This document shows, in pieces, positions 45,397 through 57,733 of a stretch of 64,000 nucleotides of DNA. The notes under the pieces were generated by a model. That model was not told the origin of the DNA. It did not search any database and saw nothing but the letters and a program-made list of their open reading frames with translations. Position numbers and translations under genes: made by a program. The DNA is from Aureimonas ureilytica (GTDB taxonomy: Bacteria; Pseudomonadota; Alphaproteobacteria; Rhizobiales; Rhizobiaceae): positions 37,130 through 101,129 of the forward strand of contig NZ_LDQA01000038.1 of assembly GCF_001475935.1 (NCBI RefSeq), in the 5' to 3' direction. The first letter of the stretch is position 1, and every line of letters starts with the position of its first letter.

Positions 45397-45522
45397 ATGG
45401 GCTGGACGAACCTTGCCAGCCCGGACGGACTGGAGACCGACCAGTTCGACACGGACGAGATCATCGAGATGGTCGCGCGGCAGCGGCGCGAGGACGAAGG
45501 GATCATGGCCTGCGACGCCTGA
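45397..45522 (+). CDS. Possible 41-residue acidic small protein after the LuxR gene
   Basis: An ORF (MGWTNLASPDGLETDQFDTDE...) in a frame different from LuxR, with coding-like composition and an acidic helix-like end (IIEMVARQRREDEGIM). GGAGGA lies only two bases ahead of the ATG, which is too close; the in-frame GTG at 45388 is another start. It may be real or only a well-composed open frame. Confidence 0.35.
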   Translation: MGWTNLASPDGLETDQFDTDEIIEMVARQRREDEGIMACDA

Positions 45523-45549
45523 CGAGCGCCCTTTAGCAGGTGCCTGAGA

Positions 45550-46434
45550 TCAGACCTCGTATGAGCGCGGCGGCGACCTGTCCGCCGTCGGTTTCGCCGG
45601 CTTCTTCACCTTCCAGCGTCGATAGGACGAGCGCTTGAACGGATGGGCGATCTGCCCGAACGCGCCCGGCGCCATCGTGTCGGTGACGCCCACGGGCGCG
45701 GTGCAGGGGCCGGGCACGCGATAGGTCCCGAACCAGACGTCGAGGCAGGAGAAGACCGTGGCGTAATTCGTGTGAAAGGCGCGTCGATCCAGCGCATGGT
45801 GCCAGCGGTGCATGGCGGGCGAGACGAAGACGCGCCCGAGCGGACCATAGGTCCAGGGCAGGTCGGCATGGACGAAATAGCCGTAGTAGTGGCGCACGAG
45901 GGCGTTGGCGATAACGGCATAGGGCGGGAAGCCGAGCGCGACGAGCACGGCGCCGTCGATTAGCGTCGTGGTGATGCGGTTGATCGGATGGAAGCGCGAC
46001 AGGGTGAGCCAGGTCATTTCCGTGTCGCTGTGATGCACGGCATGGGAGGGCCAGAGCAGCCAGCTATGCTCCAGCCGATGCCGCCAGTAGCCGACGACAT
46101 CGCCGCAGAACACCGCAAGAGCGGCCACGAGAACAGGAACCCCGAGCGCATCCCAGAAGGCGGGGGAAACGAGCTGCCATCCATGCGCACGGGCCAACCC
46201 GTCGCCCCAAGTCGCGAAGATCGCCAGAAGCGGGCCGATCGTCAGCGCGTCGAACAGATGAATGAAGAGATTCGTGCCCATTTCCGGGCTGGCGCGAAAC
46301 GCATCCGCCACCGCCCGGCGTCGCTTCACCGCCAACGACAGAAGCGCGAACGCGAGAGCGGGCAGGAGAAGCACCAGAAGCGCGTCCAGAAGCGCGTCGG
46401 CGGCCTCCCGCATCAGGAGCGAAACACTTTCCAT
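45550..46434 (-). CDS. Sterol desaturase / fatty-acid hydroxylase family membrane protein
   Basis: A 294-residue di-iron membrane enzyme. Membrane helices fill the first 110 residues; the eight-His pattern follows: HRLEH near residue 119, HAVHHS near residue 130 and HRWHH near residue 211 (with further His between). Members hydroxylate or desaturate sterols, carotenoids or fatty acids; the substrate cannot be told. The C-terminus is Lys/Pro-rich. It follows the LuxR remnant tail to tail and is 80 bp downstream of dppF on the same strand direction. Confidence 0.87.
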   Translation of the reverse strand: MESVSLLMREAADALLDALLVLLLPALAFALLSLAVKRRRAVADAFRASPEMGTNLFIHLFDALTIGPLLAIFATWGDGLARAHGWQLVSPAFWDALGVPVLVAALAVFCGDVVGYWRHRLEHSWLLWPSHAVHHSDTEMTWLTLSRFHPINRITTTLIDGAVLVALGFPPYAVIANALVRHYYGYFVHADLPWTYGPLGRVFVSPAMHRWHHALDRRAFHTNYATVFSCLDVWFGTYRVPGPCTAPVGVTDTMAPGAFGQIAHPFKRSSYRRWKVKKPAKPTADRSPPRSYEV

Positions 46435-46513
46435 CAGGGCTCCCTCGACGCCGAACCAGCCCGCGCATCCTGACGCGGGATGGTTGATGAGGTGCTAAAG
46501 CTGTCCTTGCGGA

Positions 46514-47301
<788 letters not shown>

Positions 47302-47305
<4 letters not shown>

Positions 47306-48159
47306 GCGTTCAGCCATTCGGGTCTGCGGTCGAGCGTCGGCAGGCTCGCGTGGCCGCCGCCTATGCGCGGCAGGCAGGCGAGCAGCCCCTGCGTGTAGGG
47401 ATGGCGCGCCTCGGACAGCCGGTCGGCCGCGATCTCCTCCACGATGCGCCCGCGATACATCACGAGAACCCGGTCACAGAAGGTCGAGACGAGGCGCAGA
47501 TCGTGGCTGATGAAGAGAAGCCCCATGCCGCGCCCGCTCACGAGCCCGTCCAGAATGCGCAGGACTTCGAGTTGCACCGTGACGTCGAGCGCCGAAGTCG
47601 GCTCGTCGGCGATCAGGAGTTCAGGCTCTGGGATCAGCATCATGGCGATCATCACGCGCTGGCCCATACCGCCCGAAAGCTCGTGCGGATAGGCGCGCAA
47701 GACGCGCTCGGGATCGCGGATCTGCACGTCCTCCAGCATGGCGATCATGCGGCGGCGCGCCTCCGCCGAGGAGATGCGGCCATGCGCGCGCAGCGCCTCG
47801 CTCAACTGCCGGTCGATCCGCATGACCGGGTTCAGCGAGTATTTCGGGTCCTGCATCACCATGGCGATGCGCCCGCCGCGCACGGCCCGCATCTCCTTTT
47901 CGGACAGGCCCAGAAGGTCCGTGCCGCGAAAGGCCAGACGATCGGCCGCGACATGACCGGGCGAGCGCACGAGGCGCAGGATCGCGCGCCCCGTCATGGA
48001 TTTGCCCGAGCCGGATTCGCCGACCACGGCGACCCGCTCGCGCCCGACATCGAAGGAAATGCCGCGCACGGCCTCCACGAGGCCGCGCCTCGTGTCGAAG
48101 CCGACCTTGAGATTGCGAACCTCCAGAAGCGGCGCACCGGCAGACGAGGACGCGCTCAT
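47302..48159 (-). CDS. Dipeptide/oligopeptide ABC transporter ATPase (DppD-like)
   Basis: A 285-residue ABC ATPase: Walker A GESGSGKS, Q-loop MQDPKYSLNPV, signature LSGGMGQR, Walker B LLIADEPTSALD, H-loop ISHD. Start ATG at 48159 overlaps the permease stop; its stop overlaps the DppF-like start. Confidence 0.92.
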
Positions 48160-49076
48160 TGCTGGCCGCTCCGCGGATCGAGAATATCGCGCAAGGCATC
48201 GCCCAACAGGTTGAAGGCGAGGCTGACCAGAAGAATGGCGATGCCGGGAATGGTCGCGACCCACCAATGAGTCAGGAGATATTGCCGGCCCGACGAGATC
48301 ATCGCGCCCCATTCGGCGAGCGGCGGCTGCGCGCCGAGGCCCAGAAACCCGAGGCCGGCGGCCGTCAGGATGATGCCGGCCATGTCCAGTGTGATGCGCA
48401 CGATCACCGAGGACAGGCACATGGGCATGATATGGCCGGTGATGATGCGCAGCGTTCCCGCGCCCTGGAGCCGGGCGGCGGCAATATAGTCGGAGCGGCG
48501 CACGGTCAGCGTTTCGGCGCGGGCCACGCGCGCATAGGGCGGCCAGGCGGTGAGCGCGATGGCCAGAACCGCATTCTCGATGCCCGGCCCGAGCGCCGCC
48601 ACGAAGGCGAGCGCCAGCACGAGCCGGGGAAAGGCGAGGAAGATGTCGGTGATGCGCATGAGCACGCGGTCGGTCCAGCCGCCCAGCGTGCCCGCGACCG
48701 TGCCGATCACGAGGCCGAGCACGGGCGCGGTGAGCACCACCAGCGCCACGACATAGAGCGTGACGCGCGAGCCGTAGACGAGGCGGCTCCAGACATCGCG
48801 CCCCAGCTCGTCCGTGCCCAGCCAATGGCCGGAGCCGGGCGGCAGAAGGCGCGTGCTCAAGTTTTGCACGTTGGGATCGTCAGTCGCCAGAAGCGGCGCG
48901 AAGGCCGCCATCAAGAGAAGCAGCGCGATCAGGAACAGGCCGATCATCGCCAGTGGATTGCCGCTCAGAATGCGCCATCCCTGAAACAGCGAGACGGCGC
49001 GCGCTTGGAGCCGCGAGCGCGGCGTGTCCGTGGTCAGCCAGCCGCGCCAGCCGGAAGTTGGGGCGGCCCCGCTCAT
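48156..49076 (-). CDS. Dipeptide ABC transporter permease (DppC-like)
   Basis: A 306-residue permease with a cytoplasmic N-tail of about 40 residues, the HWLGTDELGRDVWSRLVYGSR motif and the EAA loop AARLQGAGTLRIITGHIMP. Start ATG at 49076 overlaps the DppB-like stop by four bases. Confidence 0.92.
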   Translation of the reverse strand: MSGAAPTSGWRGWLTTDTPRSRLQARAVSLFQGWRILSGNPLAMIGLFLIALLLLMAAFAPLLATDDPNVQNLSTRLLPPGSGHWLGTDELGRDVWSRLVYGSRVTLYVVALVVLTAPVLGLVIGTVAGTLGGWTDRVLMRITDIFLAFPRLVLALAFVAALGPGIENAVLAIALTAWPPYARVARAETLTVRRSDYIAAARLQGAGTLRIITGHIMPMCLSSVIVRITLDMAGIILTAAGLGFLGLGAQPPLAEWGAMISSGRQYLLTHWWVATIPGIAILLVSLAFNLLGDALRDILDPRSGQQ

Positions 49077-50164
49077 CGCGCCCTCGGATCGACCAGCGTA
49101 TAGACGAGGTCGGACAGGATGTTGAGGACGACGAAAACTGCGCCGATCACCAGCGTTCCGCCGAGCACGGCGTTGAAATCGGCGGCGAACAGCGCCTGCG
49201 TGATATAGAGCCCGAGGCCGGGCCAGGCAAAGACGGTTTCGGTCAGAACCGAGCCCTCCAGAAGCGCGGCGTAGGACAGGGCGATCACCGTGACGAGCGG
49301 CACCATGGCGTTTCCGAGCGCATGGACCCAGACGACGCGGCGCTCCGACACGCCCTTGACGCGGGCCGTGGTCACATAATCCTGCGACAGCTGCTCCAGC
49401 ATGAAGGAGCGCGTCATGCGCGAGATATAGGCCAGCGAGAAATAGCCGAGCACGAGCGCCGGCAGGATGAGATGCGACAGGGCGTTGCGGAACACATCCC
49501 ACGCGCCCGACAGGGCGGAGTCGATCAGGATCGAGCCGGTGACGGGCGTCACGTCGAACTCGTAGGCGAGTTCATAGGACACATCGAGCCGGCCCGGGCC
49601 ACCGACCCATCCCAGATGCCCGTAGAAGAGGAGAAGGGCGATGAGGCCCAGCCAGAAGACCGGCATGGAATAGCCGAGCAGCCCGACGACGCGGATCGTC
49701 TGATCGGGCCACCGCCCCTGATGCACCGCACCGATGACACCCGCCGGAACGCCGACGAGAACGCCGATCAGCGTCGCGAGCGTCGCGAGTTCCAGCGTGG
49801 CGGGAAAGGCCGAGGCGATGTCTTCCACGACCGGGCGCGAGGTCAGGTTCGAGCGGCCGAGATCGCCGGTCACGACATCGCCGAGATAGCGGACGAACTG
49901 CACGGGCAGGGGCTGGTCGAGGCCGAGCGAGATGCGCGCGGCGTCGTACTGCGCCTGCGTGGCGCGGTCGCCCACCACCGCCAGAACCGGATCGACCGGC
50001 ACGACGCGCGCGATCAGGAAGGTGACGAAGAGCAGGCCGAACAGCGTCAGCAGAAGACTGAACAGGAGGCTCGCGCCGCGCGACAAGAAGCGCGGCACGC
50101 CGAAGGAGCGCAGGCCCGAGCGGGCGCCCTGCAGCGCCGGCTCGTCCAGAACGGGCGGGCTCAA
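49073..50164 (-). CDS. Dipeptide ABC transporter permease (DppB-like)
   Basis: A permease of the DppB type with the EAA loop TARVKGVSERRVVWVHALGNAMVP. Two starts compete: TTG at 50164, with GGAGG eight bases ahead (363 residues, giving an extra cytoplasmic tail), and GTG at 50098 (341 residues) without a clear ribosome site. I take the TTG for its site. There is a longer-than-usual periplasmic loop around GGPGRLDVSYELAYEFDV. It is 34 nt downstream of dppA. Confidence 0.88.
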   Translation of the reverse strand: MSPPVLDEPALQGARSGLRSFGVPRFLSRGASLLFSLLLTLFGLLFVTFLIARVVPVDPVLAVVGDRATQAQYDAARISLGLDQPLPVQFVRYLGDVVTGDLGRSNLTSRPVVEDIASAFPATLELATLATLIGVLVGVPAGVIGAVHQGRWPDQTIRVVGLLGYSMPVFWLGLIALLLFYGHLGWVGGPGRLDVSYELAYEFDVTPVTGSILIDSALSGAWDVFRNALSHLILPALVLGYFSLAYISRMTRSFMLEQLSQDYVTTARVKGVSERRVVWVHALGNAMVPLVTVIALSYAALLEGSVLTETVFAWPGLGLYITQALFAADFNAVLGGTLVIGAVFVVLNILSDLVYTLVDPRAR

Positions 50165-50198
50165 AGGCCCGCCTCCGGGGTTGATCGAAGCACGTGGA

Positions 50199-51812
50199 TT
50201 ACTGCGCCGTCTTGGTGACGGTCCAGTAGAAGGCCGAAGCGACGGCGCTGCCGGTCTTGAAGCCGTCGACACCCTTGCGCAGCGCCGGCTGCTCGGAGCG
50301 CTGGAACAGGACCGCGATCGGCGAGGCCATCTGCTCGTGGCGCTGCATGTCCTCATAGAGCTTGGCGCGCTTGGCCTCGTCCTTCTCCACCACGGCGGCG
50401 GCGACCATCGGCGTCGTTTCGGTCGCGGCATAGGCGTTGCGCCAGGCGAGATTGCCGACCAGCGCGGCCGCGTCCGAATTGTCGGCATTGGCAGCGAAGA
50501 CCGAGGCGTTGGTCTGCGGGTCCGGGTAGTCCGGGCCCCAGGTCTGAAGCGTCAGCTTGTGGTTGCGCGCGCGGTAGATCGACAGCGCCTCCGCGCCCGT
50601 CACCGAGCGCAGCGACGCCTTGATGCCGGCCTGGGCGAGCGTGCCCTGAATGGCCTGCGCGATGTCCACGCGCTCCTTCTCGTTGCGGATCAGGATTTCG
50701 GTCTCGAAGCCGTCGGGATAGCCGGCCTCGGCCAGAAGCGCCTTGGCCTTCGCCACGTCGAGCTTGAAAGGCTTGTCCTCGATCGCGCCGAGGAAGCCGG
50801 CGGGCAGGAAGGACTGGTGCGTCTGTTCCTGGCCCTTCAGAAGCTGGCTGGTGATGCCGTCATAGTCGATCAGATATTTGATCGCTTCCATGACCTTGGG
50901 CTTGGAGAGGATCTCGTCCTTCTGATTGCCCGAGAGATAATAGACCTGTCCGCGCAGCTCGGTCTGGACCTTGAGATTGGGGTCCTTCTCGACCGAGGCG
51001 ATGTCGGTCGGCCCGAGATTGCGGGCGACGTCCACATCGCCCTTCTGAAGCAGAAGCAGCTGCGTCGCAGGCTCCACCACATGGCGCACGAAGACGCGCT
51101 TCATCGCGACCTCGTGGTTGAAATTGGGGTTGGCGTCGAGCACCACGGATTCGTTCGGCTTCCAGGCACGCAGCACATAGGCGCCCGAGCCGGCCGAATG
51201 CGTGTCGAGCCAGGCGTTGCCGTAGTCCTCGCCGGCATGTTCCATCACCACGGCCTTGTCAACGATCGAACCGACCTCAGCGGTCAGCGCGTTGTAGAGG
51301 AAGGACGGGGCATAGGGCTTGTCGGTGACGATCTGGAGCGTCGAGGCGTCCACCGCCTTCACCGTCTGCTCCACATTGTCCTTGGTCAGGCCGAACTGGG
51401 TGAGGATGAAGGCCGGCGTCTGGTCGAGCTTCACCACGCGCTGGAGCGAGAAGGCCGCGTCCTCGGCCGTGATCGGATTGCCGGAGGCGAACTTGCGCCC
51501 TTCGGCCATCTTGAAGGTGAAGGTGAGACCATCATCGCTGACCGACCAGCTGGAGGCCAGACCCGGAATAGGCTTCAGCGTCTGCGGATCGATCTCGACC
51601 AGCGTCTCGTAGATATTGTTGATCTGATCCTGCCCCGAGAACTCGAAGCTTTCGGCCGGGTCGAGCGACTTCATGTCGTCGATGCCGTTGGCGATCACCA
51701 GCGTGTCCGCCGGGGTCGCGGCAGACGCGCCCTGTGCCAGCGCCAGAGCGCCCAAAAGGATGGTGCCGGCGGCAAGGCGACGGGCGAGCGAGCGAGAGCG
51801 GTGAAGCGACAC
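50199..51812 (-). CDS. Dipeptide/oligopeptide ABC transporter substrate-binding protein (DppA-like)
   Basis: A 537-residue periplasmic binding protein (SBP type 5) with signal peptide ending in ALAQGASA. The mature part opens TPADTLVIANGIDDMKSLDPAESFEFSG over residues 37-64, and the domain contains the usual IYETLVEIDPQTLKPIPGLA. The start is GTG at 51812 with AGAGG ahead; the frame stays open upstream but without signal-like content. The dipeptidase gene just upstream suggests the substrate is a dipeptide. Confidence 0.9.
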   Translation of the reverse strand: MSLHRSRSLARRLAAGTILLGALALAQGASAATPADTLVIANGIDDMKSLDPAESFEFSGQDQINNIYETLVEIDPQTLKPIPGLASSWSVSDDGLTFTFKMAEGRKFASGNPITAEDAAFSLQRVVKLDQTPAFILTQFGLTKDNVEQTVKAVDASTLQIVTDKPYAPSFLYNALTAEVGSIVDKAVVMEHAGEDYGNAWLDTHSAGSGAYVLRAWKPNESVVLDANPNFNHEVAMKRVFVRHVVEPATQLLLLQKGDVDVARNLGPTDIASVEKDPNLKVQTELRGQVYYLSGNQKDEILSKPKVMEAIKYLIDYDGITSQLLKGQEQTHQSFLPAGFLGAIEDKPFKLDVAKAKALLAEAGYPDGFETEILIRNEKERVDIAQAIQGTLAQAGIKASLRSVTGAEALSIYRARNHKLTLQTWGPDYPDPQTNASVFAANADNSDAAALVGNLAWRNAYAATETTPMVAAAVVEKDEAKRAKLYEDMQRHEQMASPIAVLFQRSEQPALRKGVDGFKTGSAVASAFYWTVTKTAQ

Positions 51813-51945
51813 AGGCGACCTCTTCGGGTGCAAGGAGAGAAGCAGCGCGCCGGCGCTAAGGCTCGGCGCGCTTATCAGTGAGGAGGCTATGCGATGCCCA
51901 AAGCGACGGCAAGCGCTTTCAGTGCACAAGCTGTGGACACGATTG

Positions 51946-52995
51946 TCAGGCTTTCCACGTTCGTCCCAGCACCGAGAGCCAGTTGCGCATGGCGATCTTT
52001 TCCAGAAGCGCGTCGCTGTAGCCGGCAGCCGAGAGATGCTCGATCAGGCGAGGAAGACCCGCCGCCGAGCCGATCGCGTCGGGGATCGTGGCGCCGTCGA
52101 AATCGGAGCCGAGCGCCACGCCGTCATCGCCCAGCCGCTCCAGCAACGCGTCGAGATGGCGGCGCATCGTATCGAGCGGCGTGTCGGAGTCCATCCGCCC
52201 GTCCGCGCGCAGGAAGGCGGTGGCGAAGTTCAGCCCCACCACGCCCTGCGAGCGCGCGACGGCATCCAGCTGCGCATCGGTCAGATTGCGGCTGACCGGG
52301 CAGAGCGCATGGACATTGGAATGAGTGGCGACGAGGGGCGCGTCGGAGAGTTCGGCGACATCCCAGAAACCGCGTTCGTTGAGATGCGAGAGATCGAGCA
52401 GCACGCCCAGCTCGTTGCAGCGCTTCACCAGCCGCTTGCCGGGCTCAAGCAGACCCGGCCCGGTGTCGGGCGAGGAGGGAAAGCGCATGGGCACGCCATG
52501 GGCGAAATGATTGTGCCGGCTCCAGACCATGCCGACCGAACGCAGCCCCGCGGCATAGAGCACGTCGAGCATGTGGAGGTCGGGGTCGATCGCCTCCGCG
52601 CCCTCGATATGCAGAACGGCGGCCAGACTGCCCCGCGCGACAGCCGATTCGATGTCTGCGACGCTGCGGCAGACGTTCAGCCCACCCTTCGACGCCGCTT
52701 CCAGGCGCAGGAGGATGGAAGCCATGGCGATGGTCGCGTCCGCACCGGTGGGGTGGGGCAAGGGATCGGGCAGCGGCAGGTCATAGCCCGCCCCGCTCAT
52801 GCGATCGGACAGGTCGCCCGCCATGGGGGAGGGCGGGAATATCGCGAAGAGGCCGCCGACGAGACCGCCCGCGCGCGCTCTCAGTAGATCGATATGGGCC
52901 GAGGAACCGCCGTTCAGAAAGGCCTCGAAGGCCGCAGGCGTCGGGTCGTTGTAGATGCGCAGAAGGGCGTCGTTGTGACCGTCGAAAACGTTCAA
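51946..52995 (-). CDS. Membrane dipeptidase (renal dipeptidase family, M19)
   Basis: A 349-residue zinc dipeptidase. Motifs: DGHNDALLR near the N-terminus (first His and Asp), HIEGAEAI (Glu bridging the metals), VWSRHNHFAHG, LLDLSHLNERGF and THSNVHAL (His ligands), and ALGSDFDG (Asp). No signal peptide is evident, so it is probably cytoplasmic. I start it at TTG 52995 because GAGGAA lies six bases ahead and the family N-terminus follows directly. It precedes dppA by 133 bp on the same strand and would cut the dipeptides that the transporter brings in. Confidence 0.9.
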   Translation of the reverse strand: MNVFDGHNDALLRIYNDPTPAAFEAFLNGGSSAHIDLLRARAGGLVGGLFAIFPPSPMAGDLSDRMSGAGYDLPLPDPLPHPTGADATIAMASILLRLEAASKGGLNVCRSVADIESAVARGSLAAVLHIEGAEAIDPDLHMLDVLYAAGLRSVGMVWSRHNHFAHGVPMRFPSSPDTGPGLLEPGKRLVKRCNELGVLLDLSHLNERGFWDVAELSDAPLVATHSNVHALCPVSRNLTDAQLDAVARSQGVVGLNFATAFLRADGRMDSDTPLDTMRRHLDALLERLGDDGVALGSDFDGATIPDAIGSAAGLPRLIEHLSAAGYSDALLEKIAMRNWLSVLGRTWKA

Positions 52996-53166
52996 GGCAG
53001 TTCCTCGCGGCGGGACCGGAGCAGGCCGGTCCGGGAATCGGATGGCGCGGACGCTAGAGGCAGGATGGGGCGAAGGGCAAGTCGGAGCGCGAGCCACCGC
53101 GCAGAGGAGGGGCGTCAGCGATAGACGCCGCTCGCACTCTTGGCCCCGACCCTGTGCCTCATTCCG

Positions 53167-54654
<1,488 letters not shown>

Positions 54655-54671
54655 GAAATCCTCCCAAACGA

Positions 54672-54851
54672 TCAATGCTCGATCCCGGCTCCGCCATGGA
54701 CGCGCGACAGAAGCCGCCCCTCGCAGAGATCGTTCAGATCCTTGCGGATCGTCTGAACGCTGAGCTCGAAGCGCTGCGACAGGTCCTCCACCTGAACACG
54801 CCCCTGCCGGCGCGTGAGGGCCAGAATCTGCGCTTGGCGATCAGGCAGCAT
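54672..54851 (-). pseudogene. Orphan DeoR/GlpR HTH domain, effector domain missing
   Basis: A 59-codon frame beginning [19 protein letters not shown] and continuing [36 protein letters not shown], the full DeoR-family HTH of GlpR. A normal GlpR would continue another 190 or so residues with a sugar-phosphate sensor domain; here it stops at IEH and glpK begins 17 nt later. CGGAGA precedes the ATG. Either an in-frame deletion removed the sensor or the short protein has its own use, for example constitutive operator binding. Sense codons at the end look normal, with no remnant of the missing part. Confidence 0.75.
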
Positions 54852-54913
54852 GGCAAGTCTCCGGCGAGACGGGACGCTCCGTCCTAAAACGAAACCGGCC
54901 GCGCCGAAAGCGA

Positions 54914-54943
54914 AAGTCCCTCCTCCCGCGGGAGAAGGGACTT
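54914..54943 (-). terminator. Terminator after the chemotaxis gene
   Basis: AAGTCCCT pairs with AGGGACTT around an inner CTCCCG/CGGGAG stem; on the minus strand a TTTCGCTTT tail follows. It lies 24 bp past the mcp stop. Confidence 0.7.
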
Positions 54944-54967
54944 CGACGCTCCCTGTGTGGTTGTTGA

Positions 54968-57055
54968 TCAGGCGCTCAGGCGTTCGAACGTATCGTCGCC
55001 GCCCATATCCATCGCAAAGCCTGCCGATTGGTTCGCCGGCGCGCGGGCCGGCTGGACATGCGTTTCGCCGAAAGCCTTCACACGGGTGCGGAGCGCGCGC
55101 ACCGTCTCCTGCCGCGAGGGCTTGGGCGCGGCGGCGGGCTTGGCATCCTCGGGCGCGCCGCGGCGCATCTCCCCGCCGACCTTGAAGAAGGCGACGCCAT
55201 CGGCGAGCGAGCTGGCTTCCGCCGAAAGCTGGCGGGCCGTTGCGGCCATTTCGTTGGAGGCCCCGGCATTCGACTGGGTGACCTGATCGAGCTGTTGGAT
55301 CGCCTGATTGATCTGCTCGATGCCCACCGACTGCTCGCGGCAGGCCGAGGAGATTTCCGAAACCAGTTCCGCCGTGCGCTGGATATCGGGCACGAGATCG
55401 TTGAACATGCGCCCGGCGTCCTGCGCCACCTGAAGCGTGCCCGCCGAAAGATCGCTGATCTCGGCCGCCGCCGCCTGGCTTCGCTCGGCCAGCTTGCGCA
55501 CTTCCGACGCGACCACCGCGAAGCCCTTGCCGTGCGCCCCCGCGCGCGCCGCCTCGATGGCGGCGTTGAGGGCGAGAAGATCGGTCTGACGCGCGATCTC
55601 CTGAACGACGCGCACCTTGTCGGCGATCGTTTCCATAGCCTGGAGCGAGCCGGCAATGGCCTCGCGGCTCTTCTGGGCGCTGACGGCCGAGATATTGGCC
55701 ATCTTTTCCGTCTGCGAGGCGTTCTCCGCGTTCTGCCGGATATTGGCGGTCATCTCTTCGACCGCCGCCGAGGCCTGCTCGGAGGCCGCCGCCTGTTCGG
55801 TCGAGCCCGAGGATAGCTGCTCGGCCGTCGCGGCGGACTGGGTGGAGCCCGAGGCGACTTGCGTGGCCGAGGTTCTGATATCGACGACGATCGTGGAGAG
55901 CTTTTCGCCCATGCGGTTCATGGAGCGCAGGAGCTCGCCCACCTCGTCCGACCCCTTGGCCTCGACCCGCTGGGACACGTCGCCCGCGCCGATGGCCTCC
56001 GACAGGTCCACCGCGCGCCGCAAGCCCCTGCTGATCGACAGGGCCATCCAGCTGGCGGCACCGGCCCCCACGAGAAGCGCCGCCAGAACCAGCGCGGTCA
56101 GGAGGGTGCGTGTCGAGAGATAGGTGTCTTCGATATCCGTGCGCATCGCCTCCGCCTTCCGGCTCTCGGATGCGATCATATCCTGGAAGGACTGGACCAG
56201 CGCCAGGGTTTGCGGGCGAATTTTGGTGACGGCGATCTCGACGGCCTGGGCATCGGTGTTGACCGAGCCCATTGTGAATATCTCCTTGAGCACGGGAACG
56301 AAGCCCGTCCAATGGTCGAGGCTGGCCTTGGCTTCGGCGCCATAAGGTGTGGAGGCGGCCAGCGAAGCGTAGCTTCTCATCCGCTCATCGACGCGGGTGA
56401 GGGTTGCGTCGAACTCCGTCTGCAATTGTGCGAGGCGGTCCTTCTTGTTCTCAGCCACCGCACTCATCATCAGGAAGCGCAGACGCTCCAGTTCGGGCAA
56501 GAGATCCACGAGAATGGCGCGTGCTGGACCGTCGTAGCGGGCAGCGGCCATGCTCCCGGCCGTTTTCCCAACCGCCGCAACCAGCGCATCACCCATCGTG
56601 CGCCCCGTGGTCGCTTCGAGGTCGAGCGCCCGCGAGACGGAGTTCTGCTTCGACAGATCGATGGTTTGGCGCGCCGTGACCCACCATTCATCGAATGCCG
56701 CCTGCGCCTGATCGGCCTGGGTCTTCGCCTCGTTGTTCTGCGTGCCCAGCCCTGCGCGATAGGCCTTGAGGATCGAGAGGATCGTTTCGCGCGCCTCGAT
56801 CATCGATTTCTCGCGCCCGGCTTTCAATTCCAGGTCGTTGACCATGACGAGAGCGTTCAAACTGCGGCCTATGCCCTGCATGGCCTGCGTCGCCTGCCCC
56901 AGGTTGAGGGACGCTTCATAGGGGCCTGAAGCGAATCCTTTCATCGCCTCATTGGCATAACCCAGACGCGAGACGCCGAGATAGCCAGCGCCTCCCAGCA
57001 TCGCCAAAACCGCCGCAAACGACACACCCAGCTTGGCCTTAACAGAAACACGCAT
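54968..57055 (-). CDS. Methyl-accepting chemotaxis protein
   Basis: A 695-residue chemoreceptor. First membrane helix near residues 8-28 ([19 protein letters not shown]), a periplasmic region of about 270 residues probably of the four-helix-bundle type, a second helix ([25 protein letters not shown]), HAMP, and the signalling domain with the conserved tip [21 protein letters not shown] then [18 protein letters not shown]. Alanine-Ser-Thr-Gln-rich flanks ([23 protein letters not shown]) are typical. The end is DDTFERLSA, without a CheR-binding pentapeptide. The start at 57055 is preferred to a TTG nine codons upstream. The ligand is unknown. Confidence 0.94.
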   Translation of the reverse strand: MRVSVKAKLGVSFAAVLAMLGGAGYLGVSRLGYANEAMKGFASGPYEASLNLGQATQAMQGIGRSLNALVMVNDLELKAGREKSMIEARETILSILKAYRAGLGTQNNEAKTQADQAQAAFDEWWVTARQTIDLSKQNSVSRALDLEATTGRTMGDALVAAVGKTAGSMAAARYDGPARAILVDLLPELERLRFLMMSAVAENKKDRLAQLQTEFDATLTRVDERMRSYASLAASTPYGAEAKASLDHWTGFVPVLKEIFTMGSVNTDAQAVEIAVTKIRPQTLALVQSFQDMIASESRKAEAMRTDIEDTYLSTRTLLTALVLAALLVGAGAASWMALSISRGLRRAVDLSEAIGAGDVSQRVEAKGSDEVGELLRSMNRMGEKLSTIVVDIRTSATQVASGSTQSAATAEQLSSGSTEQAAASEQASAAVEEMTANIRQNAENASQTEKMANISAVSAQKSREAIAGSLQAMETIADKVRVVQEIARQTDLLALNAAIEAARAGAHGKGFAVVASEVRKLAERSQAAAAEISDLSAGTLQVAQDAGRMFNDLVPDIQRTAELVSEISSACREQSVGIEQINQAIQQLDQVTQSNAGASNEMAATARQLSAEASSLADGVAFFKVGGEMRRGAPEDAKPAAAPKPSRQETVRALRTRVKAFGETHVQPARAPANQSAGFAMDMGGDDTFERLSA

Positions 57056-57250
57056 ATTTCGCCCCGAATTTAACTGAGGCAAGGATTGCTTTGGGTCAGT
57101 GAAAAATTTTTAAAGGAGGGGGCCGAGCTACTAAATGTCGCGAATTATATTGCTTAGCCAGGACCAGCTCCTTCGATACTACAGGTATCTACTTACGTAT
57201 ATTCGTATAGGCCGAAGTCTGTATCACATTATTAACCTGTGGTTTTGCCA
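57056..57250. other. AT-rich intergenic region between mcp and the RES toxin gene
   Basis: This 195-bp stretch is much less GC-rich than its surroundings (for example 57100-57240) and holds the mcp promoter. No ORF or RNA is apparent. The change in composition may mark the border of the toxin-antitoxin module. Confidence 0.5.
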
Positions 57251-57733
57251 TCAAATCCCAAACAGACGGCGATCCCAGAACACCGGCTCGTGCAGGCTCA
57301 CGGCGATCAGCGGGAACTCGGGATGGGCCGGATTGATCAGGATATTGCGCTCGGGCCGGGCGACGACGCTCGGCACGAAAAGGAGGACGCTGCGCCGCTC
57401 CGCGCACCAGCGCTCCCCGAACCCCTTGCTGACGGTCGGCGGCATCACGTCCCAGCCGGGCAGGGCGGGCGGCGAGAAGACCTCGTAGCTGAGGCCCCTC
57501 GGCAGGGTGGTGGTGACGAAATGCTGGTTCGGGGGCAGGCGACCGCTGCCATGCACGAGCTTTTCCAGAAGCGCGGTCGCGAAATGCTCGCTTGTATAGA
57601 TCAGCGGGCTGCCCGGCGTGTTCCAGCGGCCGGGCGCGATGGTGGAGCCGGTGGCGTCGAAGATCGGATAGGTGCCGGCGGGGTCTCCGATCCGATAGGA
57701 TTGCAGCGTCCGATCGAGGATCTGCGCCGTCAC
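57251..57733 (-). CDS. RES-domain toxin
   Basis: A 160-residue RES-family protein. The active-site pattern is seen in SYRIGDPAG (Arg), GRWNTPGSPLIYTSEHFATALLEKL (Tyr and Glu) and a later Ser-containing part. RES toxins degrade or ADP-ribosylate using NAD+, depleting the cell's NAD. The start is GTG at 57733 overlapping the antitoxin stop (GTGA). Length is normal. Confidence 0.9.
   Translation of the reverse strand: MTAQILDRTLQSYRIGDPAGTYPIFDATGSTIAPGRWNTPGSPLIYTSEHFATALLEKLVHGSGRLPPNQHFVTTTLPRGLSYEVFSPPALPGWDVMPPTVSKGFGERWCAERRSVLLFVPSVVARPERNILINPAHPEFPLIAVSLHEPVFWDRRLFGI

Noticed and set aside
44873..45547. A 224-codon frame overlapping LuxR
   Set aside because: Arg/His/Ala-rich shadow frame; the LuxR frame has the family motifs. 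Only its last 41 codons are listed as a possible small gene.
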